Origin: Desulfovibrio sp. Fe33 | Lineage (GTDB): Bacteria > Desulfobacterota > Desulfovibrionia > Desulfovibrionales > Desulfovibrionaceae | Direction of reading: 5' to 3' | DNA: 64,000 nucleotides | Assembly (NCBI RefSeq): GCF_028532725.1 | Contig: NZ_JAQKGU010000006.1 | Location: forward strand, 1 to 64,000 | In this document: positions 24,793 to 32,750 of the stretch, piece after piece | Numbering within the stretch: the stretch's first letter is position 1 | Layout of the letters: every line of letters starts with the position of its first letter | Translations under genes and position numbers: made by a program | Notes under the pieces: generated by a model | What the model saw: only the letters and a program-made list of their open reading frames with translations | Told to the model about the DNA's origin: nothing | The model's database searches: none

Positions 24793-25215
24793 ATGGTCTA
24801 TCTTTCCGGTTCCGCTCCCAGACGCACTCTTGCGCAACGGTTGGCCCGCATCCTGATCGGGGTGGCGGCGGTGGGGCTTATCTGCTGGGGGCTGGCCTCC
24901 ATTCCCTACGATATCCTGCGGGCAGAGCGCGCCCGGCTGTTCGGCGAGGAAATGACATCCGGCCTGGTGCTCCACGCCCGCACGGTCGAGGACCCTGAGT
25001 ATCCGCAGGCCAGCCTGGTTATAGAATACAAGTACGCGGACCCGGACGGGTTCACGCGGCGAGCAGAGGCGAGGCTGCCGAACAGCCTGTGGCGTCGTCA
25101 CCGTCCCGGCGCAGTGGTCAAGGTCTTGTTGGTCAGGGGCCGCTCGGAGTTGTCTCGCCTGCCGGACGAGGTGGAACCGGCCTTTCAGGTCTGGCTGCGG
25201 GATTTGATGGACTGA
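24793..25215 (+). CDS. Single-span membrane protein resembling DUF3592
   Basis: From ATG 24793 the product is 140 residues: a basic N-terminus, one membrane segment (ILIGVAAVGLICWGLASI), then a beta-rich extracytoplasmic domain with SLVIEYKYADPDG, RAEARLPNSLWRRH and GAVVKVLLVRGRSELSRL. This is the usual layout of DUF3592 proteins (function unknown). The ribosome site is not clear: GGGAGG lies 19 bp upstream of the ATG and fits better to an in-frame CTG at 24784. Confidence 0.65.
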   Translation: MVYLSGSAPRRTLAQRLARILIGVAAVGLICWGLASIPYDILRAERARLFGEEMTSGLVLHARTVEDPEYPQASLVIEYKYADPDGFTRRAEARLPNSLWRRHRPGAVVKVLLVRGRSELSRLPDEVEPAFQVWLRDLMD

Positions 25216-25218
25216 CGA

Positions 25219-25815
25219 TCAGCCGCCGTACTGCTTGGGAAATTTTTCGCCCATGAGGTATTCCATGGCCTCGCGGTCGATGGTGCCCGAGGCGATGAGA
25301 AACTCCAGTCCCGCGACCATGGGATGGTATTCGATCCCGTGTCCAAGCTCGTCGGCCGGACCGTAGAGGTAACGTTCGGCGGGCACGGCTTCGTTCACTT
25401 CCATAAGTCCGTCGCCGGACAGCGCCGAAGGCAGGACGTGGTCCAGGATGATGCCGCCGGGCAGGGTGGTCCACAGATGATAGGTGCCCAATGCGTCCTC
25501 GCCCGATTCGTTTTCGACCATCTTCCGGAAATGCGCGGGCGTGACCGGAAAACGCATTTCGCCGTCAACCGACACGTTGCCCATGGTCAACACGCCGCCG
25601 GGAATATGGAATTTTTTGGTCAGCATATGGAACATGCCGAAGTTCACGGAAAGAGCCTGCACCGCCCGCTGTCGGAACGGAATGTGGCCCGTTTCCTCGA
25701 TGGCGTTCAGCACGGCCTGATCCAACGGCATGGCCGTTTCATTGACCGCTGGTTCGCCCAGTCCCAGCTTCCGCGTCCGCGATACCGCGTTTTTGAATTC
25801 CTTGAGATATGACAT
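25219..25815 (-). CDS. Hypothetical protein, 198 residues
   Basis: No family recognised. The N-terminus is MSYLKEFKNAVSRTRKLG; the body has a run of glycine/histidine-containing turns (KKFHIPGGVLTMGNVSVDGEMRFPV, GIILDHVLP) that suggests a beta-rich soluble protein. No signal or membrane segment. Start ATG 25815 chosen as the first in a clean coding frame; sequence further upstream runs into the family A repeat. It converges on the DUF3592-like gene with a 3-bp gap. Confidence 0.7.
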   Translation of the reverse strand: MSYLKEFKNAVSRTRKLGLGEPAVNETAMPLDQAVLNAIEETGHIPFRQRAVQALSVNFGMFHMLTKKFHIPGGVLTMGNVSVDGEMRFPVTPAHFRKMVENESGEDALGTYHLWTTLPGGIILDHVLPSALSGDGLMEVNEAVPAERYLYGPADELGHGIEYHPMVAGLEFLIASGTIDREAMEYLMGEKFPKQYGG

Positions 25816-25872
25816 GGCCGATTCCTCTACCACCTCGCCCGAGCCCCGGCAAGCGGTGAGGGCTGGGGGATG

Positions 25873-25998
25873 ATGCCTCCGGCGGTCGGGGGAAGGGGAG
25901 AAAAAACCCTTTGAAAAGGGTTGTTTCCTCCCCTTCCCCCGAACCCCCATCCCCTTCTTTTCCCAAACTTTATATAGCCGCTTCGCGGGGGGGGGCTT
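25873..25998 (+). repeat. Dispersed repeat family A, full copy
   Basis: Same layout as 23741-23862: gcctccggcggtc, purine-rich arm, ccctttgaaaaggg centre, pyrimidine-rich arm, then cccaaactttatatagccgcttcgcggg. A perfect outer stem of 14 bp pairs 25887-25900 with 25928-25941; the inner arm is imperfect. Confidence 0.85.
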
Positions 25999-26085
25999 CA
26001 GTTTTCTTTTTTTACGAATCGACGGGATCAATCTTGTGACTTGGAAAGAGACCGCTCTTTCCGACAATCTGCACCCGCGCGGATG

Positions 26086-26157
26086 CGCCTCCAAAAAGTT
26101 TCGGAGGGTGAGAGAGGATAGGGGGGCCAGGGGGAAAGGGGAGGCGAACCCTGAAAA
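26086..26157 (-). repeat. Dispersed repeat family A, right half only, inverted
   Basis: On the minus strand this reads from CAGGGTTCGCCTCCCCTTTCC through a C/T-rich tract to CCGAAACTTTTTGGAGGCGC, matching the right half of the full copies. The left arm is replaced by the nrdD terminator hairpin. Confidence 0.6.
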
Positions 26158-26193
26158 AGCGTAATGCCCGCTGCCGGTGACAGCGGGCATTAC
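26155..26193 (-). terminator. Rho-independent terminator of nrdD
   Basis: A perfect 13-bp stem (26161-26173 with 26181-26193, arm gtaatgcccgctg) with a 7-base loop is followed on the minus strand by GCTTTTTC. A second hairpin without T tract (agacccct/aggggtct, 26208-26231) lies between it and the nrdD stop. Confidence 0.85.
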
Positions 26194-26242
26194 ATTCCAC
26201 TATCCTCAGACCCCTATCCTCTTAGGGGTCTTCAGAACTCGA

Positions 26243-28300
26243 TTAGTTGCACAGGCAGTCGCTGAAGACCACTCGGTCTGTGTATTCCGCCTGTTTGCCC
26301 TTGTTCCAGCGGGACACTGGGCGGTAGTAGCCCACGATCCGCGTATAGACCTCGGCCTCCTGGCCGCAGGTGGGGCATTCGAAGTGCTCGCCCAGGATGT
26401 AGCCGTGCTCCTTGCAGATAGAGAAGGTGGGCGTGATGGAGATGTAGGGAATCTTGGTCTTGGTGAACGCCTTGATGATGAAGTTCCTGAGGGACTTCGG
26501 GTCGGACACGGCCTCGCCTAGGAAGGTATGGAACACGGTTCCGCCGGTATAGAGGGGCTGGAGCTGGTTCTGGTGTTCCAGGGCGTAGAGGACGTCGTCG
26601 GAGATGCCCACGGGCAACTGCGTTGAGTTGGTGTAGTAGGGGGTGCCGTTGCCCTGGGTCTTGATGTCGGCGTAGAGCGACTTGTCGATCTTGGCCAGCC
26701 GGTAGCTGGTGCCCTCGGCCGGAGTGGCCTCAAGGTTGTAGAGGTTGCCGGTCTCCTCCTGGAAGCGGGCCGTGATGCGGCGGAGGTGGTTGAGGGTGCG
26801 GCGCATGAGGCGCACGCCGCCCTCGGTCTCGATGCCTTTGCCTATGAGGTTGAGGCAGGCGTCGTGGCCGCCGAGCAGGCCGATGGTGGAGAAGTGGCCC
26901 TTGTAGCCGTTCTTGAGGTAGCGTCTGGACCAGGGGAACATGCCCGCCTCAAGGTTGGCGTTGATGACCTTGCGCTTGTATTCCAGGGAGTCCTTGGCCA
27001 GCTCGGCGTATTCCTCGACCAGATCGAGGAAATCGTCCTCGCTCTGGGCCAGATAGGCGAGCTTGGGCAGGTTGAGCGTGACCACGCCGATGGAACCGGT
27101 CAGGTCGCCCGCGCCGAACAGTCCGCCGGTCTTGTTGCGCAGCTCGCGGAGATCCATCTGGAGGCGGCAGCACATGGAGCGGACGTCTTCGGGGTTGAGG
27201 TCGGAGCTGATGAAGTTCTGGAAGTAGGGCACGCCGTACTTGGCGGTGAGCTTCATGAGCAGGTCGCCGATCTCGGATTCCCAGGGGAAGTCCTCGGTGA
27301 CGTTGTAGGTCGGGATGGGGAAGGAGAAAATGCGGTCGCTGTAGTCGCCTTCGAGCATGACCTCGATGTACGCCTTGTTGACCATGTCCATTTCTTCCTG
27401 GAAATCGCCGTAGGTCAGCTCTTCGTCGTACTTGCCGCCGACGATGATCGGTTCGGTGGCGATGTGCTTGGGAGCCACCAGGTCGAAGGAAAGGTTGGTG
27501 AACGGCGACTGGCCGCCCCAGCGCGAGGTGGTGTTCAGGTTGAAGACGAACTTCTGCATGCACTGGCGCACCTGTTCGTAGTCCAGTCCGTCGACGCGGA
27601 TGAATGGGGCCAGATAGGTGTCGACGTTGTTGAACGCCTGGGCTCCGGCCCACTCGTTCTGGAGGGTGCCGAGAAAGTTGTTCATCTGCCCGAGGGCCGT
27701 GTCGAAATGCCTGGCCGGACCCGCGGACGCGCGTCCCGCGAGGTTGAAGCCTTCGAGGAGCAGATCGCGCAGGGACCAGCCCGCGCAGTAACCGGCCAAT
27801 CCGAAAGAGAGGTCGTGAATGTGGAAATAGCCGTGCTCGTGCGCCAGGCGGATCTCCTCGGGGTACTTCTCCAGGGCGTAGCGGGCCTGGACCGTGCCGG
27901 AAAGGTGCAGCATGAGCCCCTGGAAGGAGTGGGTCATGTTGGCGTTCTCGTTCACGCGCCAGTCGGCCTGGTCAAGGTAGGTGTCTATGACTTCCTTGAT
28001 GTCCAGGTAGGCTTCCTTCTGGGAGCGGAGCTGACGGCGCTTTTCGCGGTACAGGATGTACTTCTTGGCGATGTCGTACTGCCGTCCCTCCATGAGGACC
28101 TGTTCGACCATGTTCTGGACGTGTTCCTGCTCGGGGATGTCCATGTCGTCGAGTTTCTTCTCGACCTTGCGGGCCAGGCGCTTGGCAAGGAGCGGGTCTT
28201 TGATTCCGCTGGCGCTGAGCGCCTTGAAAATGGCCTGTGAGATGCGGTCAGTCGACCATGTTTCCAGCCGGCCGTCTCTCTTCATGATTTGACTTGGCAT
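26243..28300 (-). CDS. nrdD: Anaerobic ribonucleoside-triphosphate reductase (class III)
   Basis: The 685-residue oxygen-sensitive enzyme reduces NTPs to dNTPs with a glycyl radical. It has an N-terminal ATP-cone (about 1-95, starting IMKRDGRLETWSTDRI), the catalytic barrel, a C-terminal zinc site (CKEHGY and CPTCGQ) and the glycyl radical loop RIVGYYRPVSRWNKGKQ close to the end. Start chosen at ATG 28300 with AAGGAGG upstream; alternatives are 28327 and 28285. It overlaps the activase gene nrdG by 53 bp, an unusually long overlap. Confidence 0.94.
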   Translation of the reverse strand: MPSQIMKRDGRLETWSTDRISQAIFKALSASGIKDPLLAKRLARKVEKKLDDMDIPEQEHVQNMVEQVLMEGRQYDIAKKYILYREKRRQLRSQKEAYLDIKEVIDTYLDQADWRVNENANMTHSFQGLMLHLSGTVQARYALEKYPEEIRLAHEHGYFHIHDLSFGLAGYCAGWSLRDLLLEGFNLAGRASAGPARHFDTALGQMNNFLGTLQNEWAGAQAFNNVDTYLAPFIRVDGLDYEQVRQCMQKFVFNLNTTSRWGGQSPFTNLSFDLVAPKHIATEPIIVGGKYDEELTYGDFQEEMDMVNKAYIEVMLEGDYSDRIFSFPIPTYNVTEDFPWESEIGDLLMKLTAKYGVPYFQNFISSDLNPEDVRSMCCRLQMDLRELRNKTGGLFGAGDLTGSIGVVTLNLPKLAYLAQSEDDFLDLVEEYAELAKDSLEYKRKVINANLEAGMFPWSRRYLKNGYKGHFSTIGLLGGHDACLNLIGKGIETEGGVRLMRRTLNHLRRITARFQEETGNLYNLEATPAEGTSYRLAKIDKSLYADIKTQGNGTPYYTNSTQLPVGISDDVLYALEHQNQLQPLYTGGTVFHTFLGEAVSDPKSLRNFIIKAFTKTKIPYISITPTFSICKEHGYILGEHFECPTCGQEAEVYTRIVGYYRPVSRWNKGKQAEYTDRVVFSDCLCN

Positions 28301-28931
28301 TCTCCGGCGTCCTCCTTGGGGGCACAAATTTCTGGATTTTCAGTTCATGTTTCGGGGGCAGATAGCTTTGCGCGACGGCGACGTCGGCTTTGGTCAGGCC
28401 GGGCACCTGGGTGATCCGGAAGTAGAAGGCGTCAGGCATGGCCGCGGCCATCTCGAAGATGCGGGTCATGTTGGCGCGGGCGGCGATTTCGGAAACCGCC
28501 TTGCCGGTCAGCGCCGGATACTTTGCATAGGGGCCTTTGACGTCCACGGCGAAGGTGTCGACGAGCTTGGCTTGGAGGAGGTCGGCGACCACCTCGGGGC
28601 GCATACCGTTGGTGTCCATCTTGACGGGCAGACCGGCCTTACGGATTTCGTAGACCAGTTCGCCCACGCCGGGCACCGTGGTGGGTTCGCCTCCGGTGAT
28701 GGTCACGCCGTCCAGCCATCCGGCCCGGTCGCGCAGGTAGGCCCTGACGCGCTGGGGGTCGATGGCGGGCAGGGAGTGCATGTCCCAGGCGAGCTGAAAA
28801 TTATGGCAGGTTGGGCAGCGCAGGTTGCAGCCTCCCAAAAATATGATGCATGAGGTCTTTCCGGGCCAATCGCACAGGCTCAGATTTTCGAACCCGCGAA
28901 CATAATTCCAGACCCCAATGGGCTCGCTCAT
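28248..28931 (-). CDS. nrdG: Anaerobic ribonucleotide reductase activating protein (radical SAM, NrdG2 type)
   Basis: This 227-residue radical SAM enzyme makes the glycyl radical on NrdD. The [4Fe-4S] motif is in GGCNLRCPTC (CxxxCxxC, about residues 35-42) and the SAM motif in TITGGEPT. It is longer than E. coli NrdG (about 154) and matches the NrdG2 type with the DVKGPYAKYPALTG segment. Start ATG 28931 with GGAGTCGAG upstream. It is the first gene of a two-gene operon. Confidence 0.92.
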   Translation of the reverse strand: MSEPIGVWNYVRGFENLSLCDWPGKTSCIIFLGGCNLRCPTCHNFQLAWDMHSLPAIDPQRVRAYLRDRAGWLDGVTITGGEPTTVPGVGELVYEIRKAGLPVKMDTNGMRPEVVADLLQAKLVDTFAVDVKGPYAKYPALTGKAVSEIAARANMTRIFEMAAAMPDAFYFRITQVPGLTKADVAVAQSYLPPKHELKIQKFVPPRRTPENAKSNHEERRPAGNMVD

Positions 28932-29625
28932 CTCGACTCCTCGCAATGGCGCAACCCCTTTTGGGCGGCTGCACCCGACGTAAGTAACGTAAGTAGTGAT
29001 AATGTCCGGGGATGCCTTTACCGTCACCATTCCCCGGGGCGGACGCGGCCCGATTCCGATGGGAAAAAGGGCTTGAACGCGTGAGGGTCAATCTATCCCA
29101 CGAAACAAATTTTGTACAGGGGGGATTCTGAAAATATTTGACTACCTGACCAGGATTTCCAAGTTATAGGCGATTATCTGCGATTAATGAAAAATAGAAA
29201 AAGTTTTCAACTGTTGTCGAAAAATGAACACGGCAATATAGTTAACTTTTTTCTAGAGTAAGTTTAGAAAAAAATTGTTTCGATTTCGACGGGATTTGTT
29301 TTCGACAGAAGCTCGTGGGGCGGGCGAAAAAAGAATGGTCTCGTTCCGTGAAAGACTGCTTACCACAAGGGCTGGCGGATGGGAACAGCCGATTTTAGGT
29401 ATTCCACAAGAAAAAAAACAATCTATTTGGGAGTTTTTCCCGAATTCCGGCAAGCGTCCGCAGGCCGGGAGTCAGCGCGTGTCAACCGTATTATTGGACG
29501 TTTTCAGGGTGTTTTTCCGGCACGAGTCTTGCCCGCCCGGCCGTTTCAGCAGGAATCATTATCGTTGATATTGTCCTGATGACATCATCCAGGCGTTGAA
29601 TCTCCCCGCGCAGCCTGATGATCCG
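28932..29625. other. Gene-free region upstream of nrdG
   Basis: 694 bp without a convincing gene. The part at 29100-29280 is strikingly AT-rich for this genome and probably carries the nrdGD promoter; on the minus strand TTGAAA, 17 bp and TTAATC (around 29172-29200) is one candidate. A direct repeat gcgattatct/gcgattaatg lies at about 29169-29188. Short frames over 29253-29579 have no ribosome site or recognisable product. Confidence 0.5.
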
Positions 29626-30945
29626 CTAGATCGCCGCCCGGCTGTCCACCAGGGCGTTGCGCTGGTAGGCGCGCAGGTCGAACTCGGGCAGGGCGGCCAG
29701 GAGGTGGTCCATGATGTCCGATAGGATGTCCTCGTGCAGGGCCCAGGCCGTTTCGCTGGTGAAGCAGTATATCTCCAGCGGCAGTCCGTCATCGGCGTGG
29801 GGTTGCAGTTGGCGCACGAGCAGGGTCATGTCCTGGCGGATCTTGGGATGGCAGCGCAGGTATTCCAGGGCATAGCGGCGGAACAGGCCGATATTGGTCA
29901 TGCGGCGGCCGTTGAGAGGCGAGGCCGGGTCCGCGCCGGACGCGGCGTTTGCGGCGTCGATTTCCTTCTGGCGCATTTCGATGAACGGGGCCAGGTGTTG
30001 GACCGTCATGAGCCGCTTCTTGAGCGACGGGTCCGCGAACCGGATGGACGACTGGTCGATCATGATGGCGCGCTTGATTCTGCGTCCGCCGCTTTTGGTC
30101 ATGCTTTCCCAGTTCTTGAAGGGCGTGTCCAGGAACTTGAAGGTCGGAACGGCCGTCACGGTCATATCCCAGTTCTGGATTTTGACCGTGTTCAGGGCGA
30201 TGTCGATGACGGTGCCGTCCGCGTTCATAGCGGGCATTTCGATCCAGTCGCCGGTGTGCAGCAGGTCGTTGGCCGATATCTGGATGCCCGCCACCAGGGA
30301 AAGAAGGGTGTCGCGGAAGACGAGCATGAGCACCGCGGTCATGGCACCAATGCCGGAAAGCAGTCCCCACGGCGATTCGCCGAGGAGGATGGCGACCACG
30401 GAGACCGCGCAGATCATGTATATGAACAGTTTGACCAACTGCACGTATCCCTTGATGGGGCGGCGGTTGGACACCTCGAAGGTCCTGTACAGTCCGGACA
30501 GCGCGTCGAGGAGTTTGGCCAGGATAAGGACCACGCTCACGGCCAGATAGGCGTGGATGAGGCGGTCGAGGACTCCCGTCAGCCCGGAGAAGAACTCCAG
30601 CCCCCAGAAGAAGACCAAGGCAGGGGCCAGGAGCGCGGCGCGGGAAAAGAAACCGGCTTCCAGCAGGAAGTCGTCGAAGCTGTTTTGGGTGCGGTGGGAG
30701 AACACGCGGGCCCCCCGCAGCAGCAGCGCCCGTGTCAGGAGGAAGGCGAGGAGCCCGGCCAGCACCAGGATGCCGGTCTTGGCCACAAGGTCCAGGATCG
30801 GGTTGGCCTCGATGAGTGTTACGGGCAGGTCCGGTTGCAGGTCCAGGTTCACGGGGAGCGGCTCCTTGTCGCTTGGTTTGATTGCTTCTAGCAGATTCCC
30901 CCCCGCTTGAGAACCGGGGAGGATGGGGGGAACCCGGTTTGACAT
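29626..30945 (-). CDS. Mechanosensitive channel of the MscS family (YbdG-like)
   Basis: The 439-residue protein has five hydrophobic segments and the pore/upper-beta segment LSGIGAMTAVLMLVFRDTLLSLVAGIQI, followed by DLLHTGDWIEMPAMNADGTVIDIALNTVKIQNWD, the beta domain of the YbdG/MscM branch. It would release solutes on osmotic down-shock. Start ATG 30945; the ribosome site is weak and the first 30 residues are not conserved-looking, so a later start is possible. Divergent by 53 bp from the metallophosphoesterase. Confidence 0.85.
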   Translation of the reverse strand: MSNRVPPILPGSQAGGNLLEAIKPSDKEPLPVNLDLQPDLPVTLIEANPILDLVAKTGILVLAGLLAFLLTRALLLRGARVFSHRTQNSFDDFLLEAGFFSRAALLAPALVFFWGLEFFSGLTGVLDRLIHAYLAVSVVLILAKLLDALSGLYRTFEVSNRRPIKGYVQLVKLFIYMICAVSVVAILLGESPWGLLSGIGAMTAVLMLVFRDTLLSLVAGIQISANDLLHTGDWIEMPAMNADGTVIDIALNTVKIQNWDMTVTAVPTFKFLDTPFKNWESMTKSGGRRIKRAIMIDQSSIRFADPSLKKRLMTVQHLAPFIEMRQKEIDAANAASGADPASPLNGRRMTNIGLFRRYALEYLRCHPKIRQDMTLLVRQLQPHADDGLPLEIYCFTSETAWALHEDILSDIMDHLLAALPEFDLRAYQRNALVDSRAAI

Positions 30946-30998
30946 AGCCCGCGATGTCCTCCATGCTTATGATGAAAACGTCCTGAGGGAATCCCGTC

Positions 30999-32192
30999 AT
31001 GAGCTATTGGTTCATTATTGTCATGGCCGTTTCCACCCTGTTGGTCCTCTATTTGGGGTGGCGGTTGATAAATCCTTTGCAAATGGCCCGCAGCCGCAAG
31101 ATCACGCTTTGGGCCCTGCTGGCCTTGCTTCTGTTCGGCCATCGGTTGACCTGGATGCTGCACCGGACCAACCGATATGAAATGGTGGCCTGCGATTCCA
31201 TCGACTGGGTCGGATTCACCTTTCTCGGATTTGTTTCCATCCTGATTGTGTTCATGTTGGCCCGGGATATCCCGAGCCTGTTCGGAGCCGTGGCTTCCGG
31301 TCTGAAAAGGCTGTTTATCCGGCGCAGCAAGCGGCCCTATTTCATCGGTCCAAACCATGCCCGCCGCCGGTTCCTGCTCAACGCTTCCAATGGGCTGTTC
31401 CTGGCCGCCGCCTTGCCCATGACCGGATTCGGCGTATACAACGCCCGGCGCAAGCCTTCGGTGCTGAAGAACGATTTTTTCGTGCTTGATCTTCCCGCCG
31501 GTCTGGACGGATTCACCATCGCGCAGATATCCGACACCCATATAGGCCCGACCATTCGGGCTGGATGGGCGCGCAAGGTCGTGGACGCGGTCAACAGCCT
31601 CGCCCCCGATCTTATCGTGCACACCGGCGACATGGTGGATGGGGCCGTGGACGGGCTCAAGACGGACGTTATGCCCTTCGGCGGCCTGTCTGCCCCGCAC
31701 GGGGTGTGGTTCTGCACCGGCAATCACGAGTATTATTCCGGCGTTTTCGAGTGGCTGTCCGAGGCGCGCAGGCTGGGCTTTCGGCCTCTGGTCAACGAAC
31801 ATGCGCTCATAGACACGGGGAACGGCAGGCTCCTGCTGGCGGGGGTTACGGACCTGCGCGCCGGGCGGATTGTCCCGGGTCATGCCTCCTCGCCGTCGAA
31901 GGCCATGGCGGGAGCGCCTGTCCATGACGTGTCCGTGCTGTTGGCCCACCAGCCCGATTCCGTGTACGCCGCTTCCGAGGCGGGCTTCGACATTCAGCTT
32001 TCCGGGCATACGCACGGCGGACAGTATTTCCCGTACAACTATGTCATTCATCTGTTTCAGACCTTTGTGCGCGGGGCGTACATGCATGACGGCACGCAGC
32101 TCTATGTGAACATGGGTACCGGCTATTGGGGGCCGCCCATGCGCATCGGCACCGTGCCCGAAATAACCCTTCACACCCTGCGCCGCGCCTAA
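30999..32192 (+). CDS. Membrane-anchored metallophosphoesterase (YaeI-like)
   Basis: The 397-residue protein has three or four N-terminal membrane segments (1-155) and a C-terminal calcineurin-type domain with the full metal set: SDTHIGP (about 177), HTGDMVDG (about 208), GNHEYY (about 242), LAHQPDS and GHTHGGQ. The closest known type is YaeI, a phosphodiesterase acting on periplasmic or lipid substrates. An FLLNASN...RRR segment before the domain resembles a twin-arginine-like stretch but lies internally. Start ATG 30999 with TGAGGGA upstream. Confidence 0.87.
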   Translation: MSYWFIIVMAVSTLLVLYLGWRLINPLQMARSRKITLWALLALLLFGHRLTWMLHRTNRYEMVACDSIDWVGFTFLGFVSILIVFMLARDIPSLFGAVASGLKRLFIRRSKRPYFIGPNHARRRFLLNASNGLFLAAALPMTGFGVYNARRKPSVLKNDFFVLDLPAGLDGFTIAQISDTHIGPTIRAGWARKVVDAVNSLAPDLIVHTGDMVDGAVDGLKTDVMPFGGLSAPHGVWFCTGNHEYYSGVFEWLSEARRLGFRPLVNEHALIDTGNGRLLLAGVTDLRAGRIVPGHASSPSKAMAGAPVHDVSVLLAHQPDSVYAASEAGFDIQLSGHTHGGQYFPYNYVIHLFQTFVRGAYMHDGTQLYVNMGTGYWGPPMRIGTVPEITLHTLRRA

Positions 32193-32220
32193 ACCCGTTC
32201 ATCCCAAAACCGCCCTCCGC

Positions 32221-32330
32221 CCGTCAGGGCGGTAACGGGGATGCAAGGGGGCGCTCCCCTTGCCCGCCGGAGGCGAAATCCTTCGACAATCTCGCCGCAG
32301 GCGGCTTCAACCCTGATTTCTCCACCGCCC
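32221..32330 (+). repeat. Dispersed repeat family B, copy 2
   Basis: Begins cgtcagggcggtaacggggatgcaaggg, includes cccttgcccgccggaggcgaaatc and a gccgcaggcggc mini-hairpin, ends near cctgatttctcc. Confidence 0.8.
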
Positions 32331-32384
32331 AACCACCGCCCAACCGCCGCGCCTCCCGCAATAAACCGAACGCCGGACACTCCG

Positions 32385-32500
32385 CCCGTTAGGGCGGCAA
32401 CGGGGATGCAAGGGGCGTTCCCCTTGCCCGCCGGAGGCGAAATCCTTCGACAATCCCGCCGCAGGCGGCTTCAAAACCTGATTTTTTCATCGTTCCATCC
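32385..32500 (+). repeat. Dispersed repeat family B, copy 3
   Basis: Near-identical core to copy 2, in the same orientation 164 bp on, including the cgttagggcggcaacggggatgcaagg prefix and gccgcaggcggcttcaaaacctgatttt. Confidence 0.8.
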
Positions 32501-32655
32501 CAAAAAAGGAACCACCCTTTAACTTTCTGAAAAGGATAATCAGGAGTTGAAAGCCGCTTCGCGGCAATAATCGGGTGATTTCGCCTCCGGCGGGCAAGGA
32601 TTCGCACCCTTGCATCCCGTGTAAGCGCCTTCGGCGCGGGCTTTTTCGCAGTGTG
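32501..32655 (-). repeat. Dispersed repeat family B, copy 4, inverted
   Basis: The minus strand carries the whole unit: AAAAAGCCCGCGCCGAAGGCGC, GGGATGCAAGGGTGCG, CCTTGCCCGCCGGAGGCGAAATC, the GCCGCGAAGCGGC hairpin and the tail. It meets copy 3 tail to tail. Confidence 0.82.
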
Positions 32656-32691
32656 ATGTTCTGCTGCGAAAGGTAAATATATAAGTCCAAA

Positions 32692-32727
32692 AAAAGGGCC
32701 GACGCCCGCAGTATGCGCGCGTCGGCC
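32692..32727 (-). terminator. Rho-independent terminator of the APC permease gene
   Basis: Stem ggccgacgc/gcgtcggcc (32697-32705 with 32719-32727), followed on the minus strand by a run of seven T residues. Confidence 0.85.
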
Positions 32728-32750
32728 TGATGGTTTCGGTCCGCTTCCGG

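Noticed and set aside
29215-29250. NrdR-box-like sequence (caatatagtt) upstream of nrdG
   Set aside because: Only one half matches the 16-bp NrdR consensus and no second box is seen at the usual helical spacing.
29253-29579. Short frames of up to 97 residues upstream of nrdG
   Set aside because: No ribosome site, no recognisable protein, and overlapping candidates on both strands in an AT-rich control region.
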